A DNA stretch of 6,138 nt from assembly GCA_030623545.1 (NCBI GenBank), contig JAUXLW010000082.1, positions 1 through 6,138 of the forward strand, read 5' to 3'. Origin of the DNA: Acidimicrobiia bacterium (GTDB lineage: Bacteria; Actinomycetota; Acidimicrobiia; Spongiisociales; SHLN01). Below are positions 1-5,429 of the stretch, piece after piece. Both the position numbers and the translations under genes were made by a program. Under the pieces are notes generated by a model, which ran no database searches, had not been told where the DNA came from, and saw only the letters and a list, made by a program, of their open reading frames with translations. Position 1 is the first letter of the stretch; every line of letters starts with the position of its first letter.

Positions 1-135
1 CGTAAATGGACCTGGCTCAGGCCGGTACTACTACTGGACAGGGATTCAATATCCAGGCCGTTAGGTCGGATACTCGCCTCGGATCGCAGGGGGATGATCT
101 GGCGGCGCCTTAGATAGCTAGTTGTCAGGTGTCCG

Positions 136-141
136 TAGAAT
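136..141 (+). promoter_or_regulatory. Candidate -10 element (TAGAAT) for the structured RNA
   Basis: TAGAAT differs from TATAAT at one position and fits the actinobacterial TAnnnT pattern. Six bases separate it from A148, which is the first base of the long stem that follows, so a start at 148 would put the stem at the very 5' end of the RNA. No convincing -35 lies at 16-19 bases; TTGTCA at 122-127 resembles a -35 but is only 8 bases away. The call rests on position and consensus alone. Confidence 0.3.
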
Positions 142-147
142 ATGGGA

Positions 148-256
148 AGGCCACCAGCGGGGATCAGGTTCCGCAGAAACGCCTACTCGGCCTGCCCTAT
201 TCGTTGCAAAGGGTCCGCCCCTTGGGCAGGCTAAGTCATTTCCCTGCTGGTGGCCT
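148..256 (+). ncRNA. Candidate structured non-coding RNA, about 109 nt
   Basis: The segment is closed by a 16-bp helix, 148-163 with 241-256 (AGGCCACCAGCGGGGA against TCCCTGCTGGTGGCCT), with one G-U pair at 159/245. Inside is an asymmetric bubble (164-188 and 233-240), then a 9-bp helix, 189-197 with 224-232, with a G-U pair at 189/232, then an 11-base one-sided loop and a 5-bp helix, 209-213 with 219-223, closing on a 5-base loop. Both non-Watson-Crick pairs are G-U on the plus strand and would be C-A mismatches on the minus strand, which points to a plus-strand RNA. A rod with a large internal bubble recalls 6S RNA, but it is short for one, and the apical loop lacks the GGAA signature of SRP RNA. 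The family is unrecognised. It could also be part of a leader for the downstream gene. Confidence 0.4.
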
Positions 257-291
257 CAACTAACGGGTGGTGGGTATCGGCACAACGGTGA

Positions 292-337
292 CCGCCCCTC
301 GTGCGCCAGCGGCTCCACGACCGGGGCGGCGCCGCTG
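292..337 (+). other. GC-rich hairpin with a competing alternative helix
   Basis: CCGCCCC at 292-298 pairs with GGGGCGG at 323-329, and TCGTG at 299-303 continues the stem with CACGA at 316-320, leaving a 2-base bulge at 321-322. A small inner pairing joins 305-307 to 311-313. The loop sequence CAGCGGC (307-313) is also perfectly complementary to GCCGCTG (331-337), just beyond the stem. One linking base cannot span a 12-bp stem, so the two forms should exclude each other. It lies after the candidate RNA and before the promoter at 376. There is no T-run, so it is at best a non-canonical terminator; a switch is possible but unproven. Confidence 0.4.
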
Positions 338-375
338 TTCCAGTCGAGGGCCAGCACGAGCCTAGGGCCAGTCCT

Positions 376-381
376 TATACT
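376..381 (+). promoter_or_regulatory. Probable -10 element (TATACT) for the RAM-domain gene
   Basis: TATACT matches TATAAT at five of six positions and TAnnnT fully. Initiation about seven bases downstream (near 388) would give a leader of roughly 19 bases holding only the ribosome binding site. No good -35 hexamer is visible 16-19 bases upstream. If real, the RAM gene is transcribed separately from the structured RNA. Confidence 0.4.
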
Positions 382-395
382 CAAACCTCGTATCT

Positions 396-402
396 GAGGA
401 GG
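396..402 (+). promoter_or_regulatory. Ribosome binding site GAGGAGG fixing a TTG start
   Basis: GAGGAGG is a near-perfect Shine-Dalgarno sequence four bases before the TTG at 407. The next in-frame start, GTG at 422, would be too far away, so this site selects the TTG. CCTC at 386-389 can pair with GAGG at 396-399 over a 6-base loop and could partly hide the site, but four pairs is weak. Confidence 0.7.
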
Positions 403-406
403 AAAA

Positions 407-640
407 TTGGTTGAAGCCTTTGTGCTCATTCAGACCGAGGTCGGAAAAGCCGCATACGTGGCTGAAGCCCTCGGCAAGCTCGACGGAATCGTCCGCTCCA
501 GCGCAGTTACCGGGCCTTACGACGTCATCGTCGACGCCCAGGCTGAAGACATCGACGCGCTCGGCAAGCTGGTCGCGAGCAGCGTTCCCTCGGTTGAGGG
601 CATCGTCCGCACCGTCACCTGCCCCGTGGTGTCCCTCTAG
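407..640 (+). CDS. Stand-alone Lrp/AsnC ligand-binding (RAM) domain protein
   Basis: This 77-residue protein has the beta-alpha-beta-beta-alpha-beta pattern of the RAM domain that binds amino acids in Lrp/AsnC regulators: a first strand (AFVLIQTEVG, residues 4-13), a helix (16-25), a central GPYDVIV strand (36-42), a second helix (48-58) and a last strand (64-71). The GPYD turn is the family hallmark. There is no helix-turn-helix, so it is unlikely to bind DNA alone. Stand-alone RAM proteins are known and assemble as dimers or higher rings; a role as a small-molecule sensor or as a partner of full-length Lrp proteins is inference. It starts at TTG behind a strong ribosome binding site. From memory of actinobacterial genomes, such genes often sit near ddl, as here. 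Its last 26 bases overlap the convergent ligase gene. Confidence 0.85.
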   Translation: MVEAFVLIQTEVGKAAYVAEALGKLDGIVRSSAVTGPYDVIVDAQAEDIDALGKLVASSVPSVEGIVRTVTCPVVSL

Positions 641-1634
641 CCACCGCCAAATTCACCAACTCATCGAACAGCTCGGCGTTGGACATGCCGCTCGCCTCCC
701 ACAGCAGTGGGAACATGGAGCGGGAAGTGCAGCCCGGCATGGTGTTCAGTTCGTTAAGTAGAAACCCCCGGCCTCCCTCTTCATAGAAGAAGTCGACCCG
801 GGCCAGGCCCGCCACCCCCAGCACCGAAAACGCGGCGGCGGCGAGATCTTGGACTTCGCGTACCTCACGATCCGTCAGTGGGGCCGGCACCAGTAACTCG
901 GTGGCGTCATCGTGGTACTTGGCCGAATAGTCGTACCACCCGGTTGTGACGACCTCGCCGGGGACCGATGTGCGGGGCCCTTCCAGCACAGCCACCTCGA
1001 TTTCCCGGCCCGTGATTGCCTCCTCTACGAGGGCCTTGTCCCCGTGCTTGAAAGCCTTGACCATGGCCTCGGCCAGCTCGAAGTCCTCGTCGACCTTGCT
1101 GATTCCGACAGACGAGCCGAGCGCGGCCGGTTTAACGAAGAGCGGCAGCTCGAACTTCTCCAAAATCTCTCCATGGGTACCGGGCGTGTAACTAGATCGC
1201 TCGACACTCATGAACTCGGCCATTGGCAGCCCGGCCTCCCGAAAGAGCCGGTTGGAGAGGTCTTTGTCCATGGCGGCCGCAGATGCCAGCACTCCGGCCC
1301 CCACATAGGGCACGCCAATCACTTCGAGCAAACCCTGGATCGTGCCGTCTTCGCCGTAAGGACCATGCAACACAGGGAAAACCACCTCGTAGCTCACCGC
1401 GCCGTCGGAGCTTGCCAAACGCCCATCGGGCACGCTCAGCGTGAGCTCGGGGCCTGCGGCCGCCAGCGGCCGACTGGCAGGATCGACGCGATGCCAGCCT
1501 CCCGCCGGGTCAATACCGACCAGCGTGACCCCATGGCCGGCTTCGATCAGAGCGTCAACAACGGTAGCTGCAGATACACAGGAAACCTCATGCTCTGCTG
1601 ATCTGCCGCCGAAAAGAACTAGTACCTCAGGCAC
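615..1634 (-). CDS. ddl: D-alanine--D-alanine ligase
   Basis: It joins two D-alanines using ATP, in the cytoplasm, to make the dipeptide of peptidoglycan precursors. The 339 residues fit the family (about 300-370). Seen in order: the N-terminal FGGRSAEHEVS (residues 8-18, with the substrate glutamate near E15), HGPYGEDGTIQG (90-101), the ATP-grasp lysine in FVKPAALGSSVG (166-177), an omega loop YDYSAKY (234-240) whose tyrosines are typical of D-Ala-D-Ala rather than D-Ala-D-lactate ligases, and the magnesium ligands in RVDFF (D281) and NELN (E295, N297). The usual PGFT or PGMT after these reads PGCT (300-303), a mild change. An in-frame stop lies just upstream, so the GTG at 1634 is the first possible start; it has no ribosome binding site, and a -10-like element sits where leaderless transcription would need it. 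Confidence 0.96.
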   Translation of the reverse strand: MPEVLVLFGGRSAEHEVSCVSAATVVDALIEAGHGVTLVGIDPAGGWHRVDPASRPLAAAGPELTLSVPDGRLASSDGAVSYEVVFPVLHGPYGEDGTIQGLLEVIGVPYVGAGVLASAAAMDKDLSNRLFREAGLPMAEFMSVERSSYTPGTHGEILEKFELPLFVKPAALGSSVGISKVDEDFELAEAMVKAFKHGDKALVEEAITGREIEVAVLEGPRTSVPGEVVTTGWYDYSAKYHDDATELLVPAPLTDREVREVQDLAAAAFSVLGVAGLARVDFFYEEGGRGFLLNELNTMPGCTSRSMFPLLWEASGMSNAELFDELVNLAVARGTPRGR

Positions 1635-1640
1635 ATAACG

Positions 1641-1646
1641 ACATTA
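1641..1646 (-). promoter_or_regulatory. Candidate leaderless -10 element (TAATGT) for ddl
   Basis: Read on the minus strand, TAATGT fits TAnnnT and is followed by six bases and then the GTG start of ddl, which lacks a Shine-Dalgarno sequence. That spacing would make the GTG the first base of the transcript. The gap to the divergent kinase gene is only 25 bases, so the rest of this promoter must overlap the kinase start. No clear -35 is visible. Confidence 0.4.
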
Positions 1647-1659
1647 CCGGCAGCGCCCA

Positions 1660-4197
1660 ATGGATAGGAACATCTACCAGCAGATGTCCAACCTGCGTCC
1701 TTCGAGACGGAGGCGATCCGCCGCTGGCCAGGAAGGCTCACGACCTCCTCAGTTACCCGCCGAACCGGCCACCCGCGAGGACCCACCGGCGACAATCGAC
1801 TCTGATGAGCATGAAAAGCCTGAAGAACCTGACAAATCCGGCGCATCCGCTTTGCAGGACCTCGCGGAGACCGAACCACACGCGGTTCCGGCAGCGGCGA
1901 AGGCCGAGATTGCTACCTCAGCGCCTGAGTCGCCAGCCGACAATCCGCCGGAACATCACCGGGAGGGGGCACCCTCGCTTCGCAAAGACTGGGCGGCAAA
2001 CCGGGCTGCCAAGCGAGCAGCCCGACAAGCCATAGCCCAAGAGCGCGGCGACGGCAAGGCCCGCATCGCAGTCGCCAAACGACGTCGCAAGAGCGCGGAT
2101 TATCGGATGTCGAAGGTCCCCAAAGGCGACTGGACGAAGCGGGAGCTCCGCCGGCATCTGCGGGCAGCGGGCAAGGAAGCATCCGCCGAGATCAAGGAAG
2201 TGAGGGCCGATGCAGCTGCAAGGATCGGAGCGACCCACGGGGCGGCCAGGGCGCAAGCAAAGGGCCGGCGGGTGCGGCGCCAGCGCGAATCCCGCGACAG
2301 AACCGTCCATCTTGCCCAATCCCGCCTCCGCTCAATTCGCTACGGACTGGCCGGCTCCTGGATAGGCATTGGCGCCTTCACCTGGTTTTTCTGGTACACG
2401 GGTCGACTACAGGATGACGAGTTTGTAATACCTCTCGTAGCAATCGCGGCCGGCACGCTGACATTCACAGCAGTGCCGTGGAAGCGCATCATTCAGCGTA
2501 GGCTCGCTTCGGCCCTGCTGTTCCTATGGCTCACCATGCTGGCGGCGGCCATGGTGGCCACCGCTCCCTCTCACGACTCGACCCTTGGCCTGTTCGTCGC
2601 CGCGGCCTGGATCATCATCTATGCCGGAGTGTTACTCGCGCCATTAGGTTTCGCGCTCGCCGCCTCTTTGACACTCGGCGCCTACGGCATCTCGATTTCG
2701 ATCAGCCCCACCCCTTTGACCGATTACGGCCAGCTTTTCAGGGTGGGCGCGCTCGCCATGACTGCCCTGATCGTGGGAACAACCATCCACGAGTTGAGAT
2801 CGCAGGCAACCGACACCGTTCGGCGAATTCACGCCCTCAACCGCCAGCGCCAAGCCCTCCGCAAGCGGGAAAGTGAGCTAATGCAGCTCTATGAAGTGTC
2901 ACGCACAATCGGCCTTGGCGAGGACCTGAGAGAAGTGCTTCCCGAACTGGTTGCTCGCACGGCCGGGTACGTGGAGGCGAAGGTGGGCCTGGTTGCCCTT
3001 CATCGCCCCGAGCAGGAAATCCTCGCTGCTCTGTCCCCCATCTGGGTAGCCGGGCAGGCCCTGGAAGCTGAGGGCTACGAATTCGCGGTTGGCGGTGATG
3101 CCACCGCAGCCACCGTCTTCGCCAGTGGAGCCCCCTACTTGTCCAACCAGCTTGATGGGGTTGACTTCTCGGGAGACCGCCTGCTGGCGGATCTTGGAGT
3201 CGAGCGGGTCGCGGCGGTTCCGTTGCGGGTGGAGGGCAGAACCATCGGCGTCTTGATCGTGGCCGATAAGCCCACCGACTTCACCGAAGCCGACCTGGCG
3301 GCTCTCGAACTGCTGGCTACCCCCGCCGGATTGGTGCTCGACCACCTGGCGCGATATGAGAAATCCCAGGAGACCGGGCGGCGGATGGCTGAGCTGGCCC
3401 AGCTCAAATCAGACTTTGTCTCTGTGGTCAGCCATGAGCTGAGAACCCCCCTTACGTCAGTCATCGGCGCCCTGTCGACAATGGCGCGCCCCGAGCTGGC
3501 TCCCGACAACCCCACATCCCGGAGTCTCCTTGAATCGGCAACGACCCAGGCCAATAGGCTCAAACACCTGATCGAAGACCTCCTCACTGTGTCGAAGATC
3601 GACAACCAGGCCCTGCCCATCCGTCTCGAAGTGGTGGACCTGGAGGCCGTGCTAAAACGCATAATCGAGATCGTCCCGACGTGGCAGGAGATGGTGACGG
3701 TTGAGCTGGCTCCCCTATTGCCTCCGGTCGCCCTCGATGTAGATCATTTCTCGCGGGCGATCACCAACCTGCTCGACAACGCCCACAAGTACGCCGAAGA
3801 CGCCCCCGTTGAGCTGACCGCACGAGCGGTTCACGATGAGGTATGGATAGCGGTCGTCGACCACGGTGAGGGTATTCCCCACGAGTACCAGGACACCATC
3901 TTCGAGCGCTTCACCCAGATTGAGCGACCAGATACCAGGTTCAAGGGTGGCACCGGCCTCGGGCTCAATATCGTGAAGGATCTGACCGAGTCCATGGGGG
4001 GACGCGCCTGGCTCGAACAGACCCCCGGAGGCGGCGCCACCTTTACGTTGGCCTTCCCGAGGGCAGATGAGGATATGGAGCCCAGGCTCGAGATGGGAGC
4101 CGGGATACTACTCGTCGACCCCGGCCGCGACCGCGTGGAAGCCCCCGTCGACATGGACGATCTCCCCGGTGGTAGCGAGGGCCCAATCGCTGAGTAG
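1660..4197 (+). CDS. Membrane sensor histidine kinase with GAF domain and long charged N-terminus
   Basis: An 845-residue two-component sensor. Residues about 10-105 are Pro/Glu/Ala-rich and look disordered; 106-226 are Arg/Lys/Ala-rich and probably helical. About six membrane helices follow (228-246, 253-273, 283-302, 308-327, 330-348, 358-377), then a linker helix and a GAF-type sensor domain (about 407-565). The kinase core has the phospho-acceptor His592 in SHELRTPL, the N box LLDNAHKYA (N707), the G1 box DHGEGIP (D734), the F box FERF and the G2 box KGGTGLGL (from 762), so it should be active. Input and target are unknown; no response regulator lies nearby. The start is uncertain: the ATG at 1660 has no ribosome binding site, and the ATG at 1684 would remove eight residues. 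The last 30 codons run antisense into the enoyl reductase gene. Confidence 0.93.
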   Translation: MDRNIYQQMSNLRPSRRRRSAAGQEGSRPPQLPAEPATREDPPATIDSDEHEKPEEPDKSGASALQDLAETEPHAVPAAAKAEIATSAPESPADNPPEHHREGAPSLRKDWAANRAAKRAARQAIAQERGDGKARIAVAKRRRKSADYRMSKVPKGDWTKRELRRHLRAAGKEASAEIKEVRADAAARIGATHGAARAQAKGRRVRRQRESRDRTVHLAQSRLRSIRYGLAGSWIGIGAFTWFFWYTGRLQDDEFVIPLVAIAAGTLTFTAVPWKRIIQRRLASALLFLWLTMLAAAMVATAPSHDSTLGLFVAAAWIIIYAGVLLAPLGFALAASLTLGAYGISISISPTPLTDYGQLFRVGALAMTALIVGTTIHELRSQATDTVRRIHALNRQRQALRKRESELMQLYEVSRTIGLGEDLREVLPELVARTAGYVEAKVGLVALHRPEQEILAALSPIWVAGQALEAEGYEFAVGGDATAATVFASGAPYLSNQLDGVDFSGDRLLADLGVERVAAVPLRVEGRTIGVLIVADKPTDFTEADLAALELLATPAGLVLDHLARYEKSQETGRRMAELAQLKSDFVSVVSHELRTPLTSVIGALSTMARPELAPDNPTSRSLLESATTQANRLKHLIEDLLTVSKIDNQALPIRLEVVDLEAVLKRIIEIVPTWQEMVTVELAPLLPPVALDVDHFSRAITNLLDNAHKYAEDAPVELTARAVHDEVWIAVVDHGEGIPHEYQDTIFERFTQIERPDTRFKGGTGLGLNIVKDLTESMGGRAWLEQTPGGGATFTLAFPRADEDMEPRLEMGAGILLVDPGRDRVEAPVDMDDLPGGSEGPIAE

Positions 4198-4890
4198 GAC
4201 CGCCACCATCCTTGCCACAGGGTCGGGATTGCCTGTATCCCACTCCAGTGGCGCCCGCTTCTCCCAGAGCGCCGCCAACTGGGCAAACCCGGGGATCGAC
4301 TTAGCGGCAACGGTGCCTAGTGGCCCGGCCGACACCGCGTTCACCCGGATACCGTCAACAGCAAGGTCCCGAGCCAGATAACGAACAATCGACTCGAGGG
4401 CCGCCTTGGACACTCCCATCCAGTCGTAAATAGGCCAGGCTTTCGTATTGTCGAAGTCCATCGCCACCACACTGCCGCCGCCGGCAGCCTGCATGAGCGT
4501 GCGCAACCCCACCGCGAGGGTCTTCAACGAAAACGCCGACGTCATGAAGGCGATCTGGGCACTCTCCGGCGGGGTGTTGAGGAAGTTGCCCCCCAGAGCA
4601 TCCTCCGGCGCGAAGGCGATGGCGTGGAGGGCGCCATCCACCGCGCCCCAACGCTCTTGCAAATCCGCAGCAAGAGCTTCCATATGCGCCGGCTGGTTGA
4701 TGTCAAGCTCGAGGACGTCGGGAGTTGAAGGGAGCCGCTTGGCCACCCGTTCCGTCAGCGCCATCCCCCGCCCGAACCCCGTCAGAACAACCTCGGCACC
4801 CTCCTCCTGTGCCACCCGGGCAACATGCCATGCGATTGAGCTGTCATTGAGAACCCCGGTGATCACGAAGCGTTTTCCTTCGAGCAGCAC
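4108..4890 (-). CDS. fabI: Enoyl-[acyl-carrier-protein] reductase, InhA/FabI type
   Basis: An NADH-dependent short-chain reductase that completes each round of type II fatty-acid elongation by reducing the trans-2-enoyl-ACP double bond in the cytoplasm. The 260 residues fit FabI/InhA (about 255-270). Seen: nucleotide-binding GKRFVITGVLNDSSIAWHVA (residues 5-24), LELDINQ (60-66), MDFD (144-147), and the catalytic Tyr155 and Lys162 in YDWMGVSK, spaced like Tyr158 and Lys165 of InhA, then SAGPLGTVAAKSI (187-199) and a C-terminal ATTGEIVHVDGG. Its closest family resemblance, judged by eye, is to mycobacterial InhA. The usual HSIGF motif reads HAIAF (89-93). The GTG start at 4890 has an AAGGAGG site five bases upstream. 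The kinase gene overlaps its 3' end by 90 bases; the C-terminal residues are normal for the family, so this gene is not extended. Confidence 0.95.
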   Translation of the reverse strand: MLLEGKRFVITGVLNDSSIAWHVARVAQEEGAEVVLTGFGRGMALTERVAKRLPSTPDVLELDINQPAHMEALAADLQERWGAVDGALHAIAFAPEDALGGNFLNTPPESAQIAFMTSAFSLKTLAVGLRTLMQAAGGGSVVAMDFDNTKAWPIYDWMGVSKAALESIVRYLARDLAVDGIRVNAVSAGPLGTVAAKSIPGFAQLAALWEKRAPLEWDTGNPDPVARMVAVLLSDWALATTGEIVHVDGGFHAVAAGVDE

Positions 4891-4895
4891 AATGC

Positions 4896-4902
4896 CCTCC
4901 TT
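4896..4902 (-). promoter_or_regulatory. Ribosome binding site AAGGAGG of the enoyl reductase
   Basis: On the minus strand AAGGAGG stands five bases before the GTG at 4890, which is strong support for that start. Unlike ddl and the two genes to the right, this gene clearly has a leader. Confidence 0.8.
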
Positions 4903-4922
4903 ACGACTGAGTTGCCGGCGTC

Positions 4923-4928
4923 ATGCTA
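4923..4928 (-). promoter_or_regulatory. Candidate -10 element (TAGCAT) for the enoyl reductase
   Basis: TAGCAT on the minus strand fits TAnnnT and would start transcription near 4916, giving a leader of about 26 bases that contains the AAGGAGG site. No clear -35 is present. The gene could instead be read through from the membrane-protein gene upstream. Confidence 0.3.
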
Positions 4929-4960
4929 CGAGGAGTGCCCGCCGCGCGCCTGTCGTTCTC

Positions 4961-5014
4961 AGTGCCCGAGTCGCAAATCATGCACAGAATCTCGGACTTA
5001 CGACTCGGGACACT
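4961..5014 (-). terminator. Inverted repeat at the stop codon of the small membrane protein
   Basis: AGTGCCCGAGTCG at 4961-4973 pairs with 5001-5014 over 13 bp with one bulged base (5010) and a 27-base loop. The right arm covers part of the TAG stop (5013-5015) of the minus-strand gene, so the hairpin forms right at the end of its message. There is no T-run after it, and the loop is long, so a Rho-independent terminator is possible but not typical. It also lies upstream of the enoyl reductase and could be a protein-binding site. Confidence 0.35.
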
Positions 5015-5375
5015 AAAAGCTCTCACCGAATGTCATCACGCCGCGGATTCCCAGGCCCATGACGAACAACAGGAAAAGACCCCACCGCAGCCCTGCATGC
5101 TTGGAAAGCTGCCAGCGGTACACATACCCAAACGTGAGGGTGAACAGGATCACGAATCCATAGAACATGTGCTGAGATCCGGGACGCTCGTCCTGCTGGT
5201 AGAGGTAGACACCCGCCAGCACCTGCACCACCATGGCCGCGATCGCGGCTCCCGCCACCCAGGAGAACCAGCGAGGTACTTCCCGGCGGGCAATGGCGTA
5301 GCCGATCCCGAGCAGCCCGGCGGCGCCGGTGAGCCCGATGGCTACCCAACCGAAAGAGGAGTGGAACGTGGCCAC
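5013..5375 (-). CDS. Small four-helix membrane protein of unknown function
   Basis: With the GTG at 5375 the product has 120 residues, MATFHSSFGW to MTFGESF. Four hydrophobic stretches are clear, at about 6-29, 38-60, 69-87 and 97-116, with positive residues in the loops. Histidines lie near the start of helix 1 (H5) and helix 3 (H69, in QHMFYGF); a four-helix bundle with paired histidines recalls b-type cytochromes, but no family was recognised and haem binding is speculation. The reading frame stays open upstream to 6086, yet that part is antisense to the amidohydrolase and looks non-biological. The start was chosen because it lies seven bases after TAGCCT, a -10 match, and lacks a ribosome binding site. 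A GTG at 5393 (126 residues) is the alternative. It is divergent from the amidohydrolase and upstream of the enoyl reductase on the same strand. Confidence 0.75.
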   Translation of the reverse strand: MATFHSSFGWVAIGLTGAAGLLGIGYAIARREVPRWFSWVAGAAIAAMVVQVLAGVYLYQQDERPGSQHMFYGFVILFTLTFGYVYRWQLSKHAGLRWGLFLLFVMGLGIRGVMTFGESF

Positions 5376-5381
5376 CGCCGG

Positions 5382-5423
5382 CAGGCTAACCACCTCCCGG
5401 TGAAGTGCGCCCCCGTTAGCCTG
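5382..5423. promoter_or_regulatory. Mirrored leaderless promoter pair: CAGGCTAAC / GTTAGCCTG
   Basis: A perfect 9-bp inverted repeat, 5382-5390 and 5415-5423, is separated by 24 bases. Read outward on each strand, the repeat contains TAGCCT (TAnnnT), followed by exactly seven bases and a start codon: GTG at 5375 on the minus strand and ATG at 5430 on the plus strand. Neither start has a useful ribosome binding site. The symmetry suggests two leaderless promoters sharing one control region, perhaps with a dimeric regulator over the repeat. No -35 is visible for either. Confidence 0.5.
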
Positions 5424-5429
5424 TGCCCC

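Larger units (their letters stand above)
1..406. other. Non-coding region with strong RNA secondary structure
   Basis: No reading frame here looks like a protein. A TTG-started frame at 122-397 exists, but its translation is rich in Gly, Pro, Arg and Ser with no recognisable motif, and it runs through two strong hairpins. Bases 1-135 show only weak pairings, such as CTGGA at 34-38 with TCCAG at 52-56. I could not match the region to tmRNA, RNase P RNA, SRP RNA, a tRNA or a known riboswitch by signature motifs. Bases 148-256 and 292-337 fold well and are listed separately. Bases 376-402 hold a probable promoter and ribosome binding site for the next gene. Confidence 0.6.

Noticed and set aside
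1..256. Possible tmRNA, RNase P RNA, SRP RNA or cobalamin/TPP riboswitch
   Set aside because: Short look-alike strings occur (for example GCAGAAACGCC near 173 and TAGATAG near 111), but the required core motifs and CCA end are absent on both strands.
148..256. MITE or transposon end, because of the 16-bp inverted repeat
   Set aside because: The nested helices, the plus-strand G-U pairs and the lack of a flanking target duplication fit an RNA better.
348..371. Direct repeat GGGCCAG at 348-354 and 365-371
   Set aside because: Seven bases in GC-rich DNA with only two copies is expected by chance.
122..397. 91-codon plus-strand frame starting with TTG
   Set aside because: No ribosome binding site, no protein-like pattern, and it runs through two strong RNA hairpins.
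912..1601. 229-codon plus-strand frame opposite ddl
   Set aside because: A shadow of the ligase, which has all its catalytic motifs; the shadow translation has no family features.
4090..4197. A receiver-like start (GILLVD) at the kinase C-terminus, suggesting a hybrid kinase
   Set aside because: The frame ends about 28 residues later and lies opposite conserved reductase codons, so the likeness is chance.
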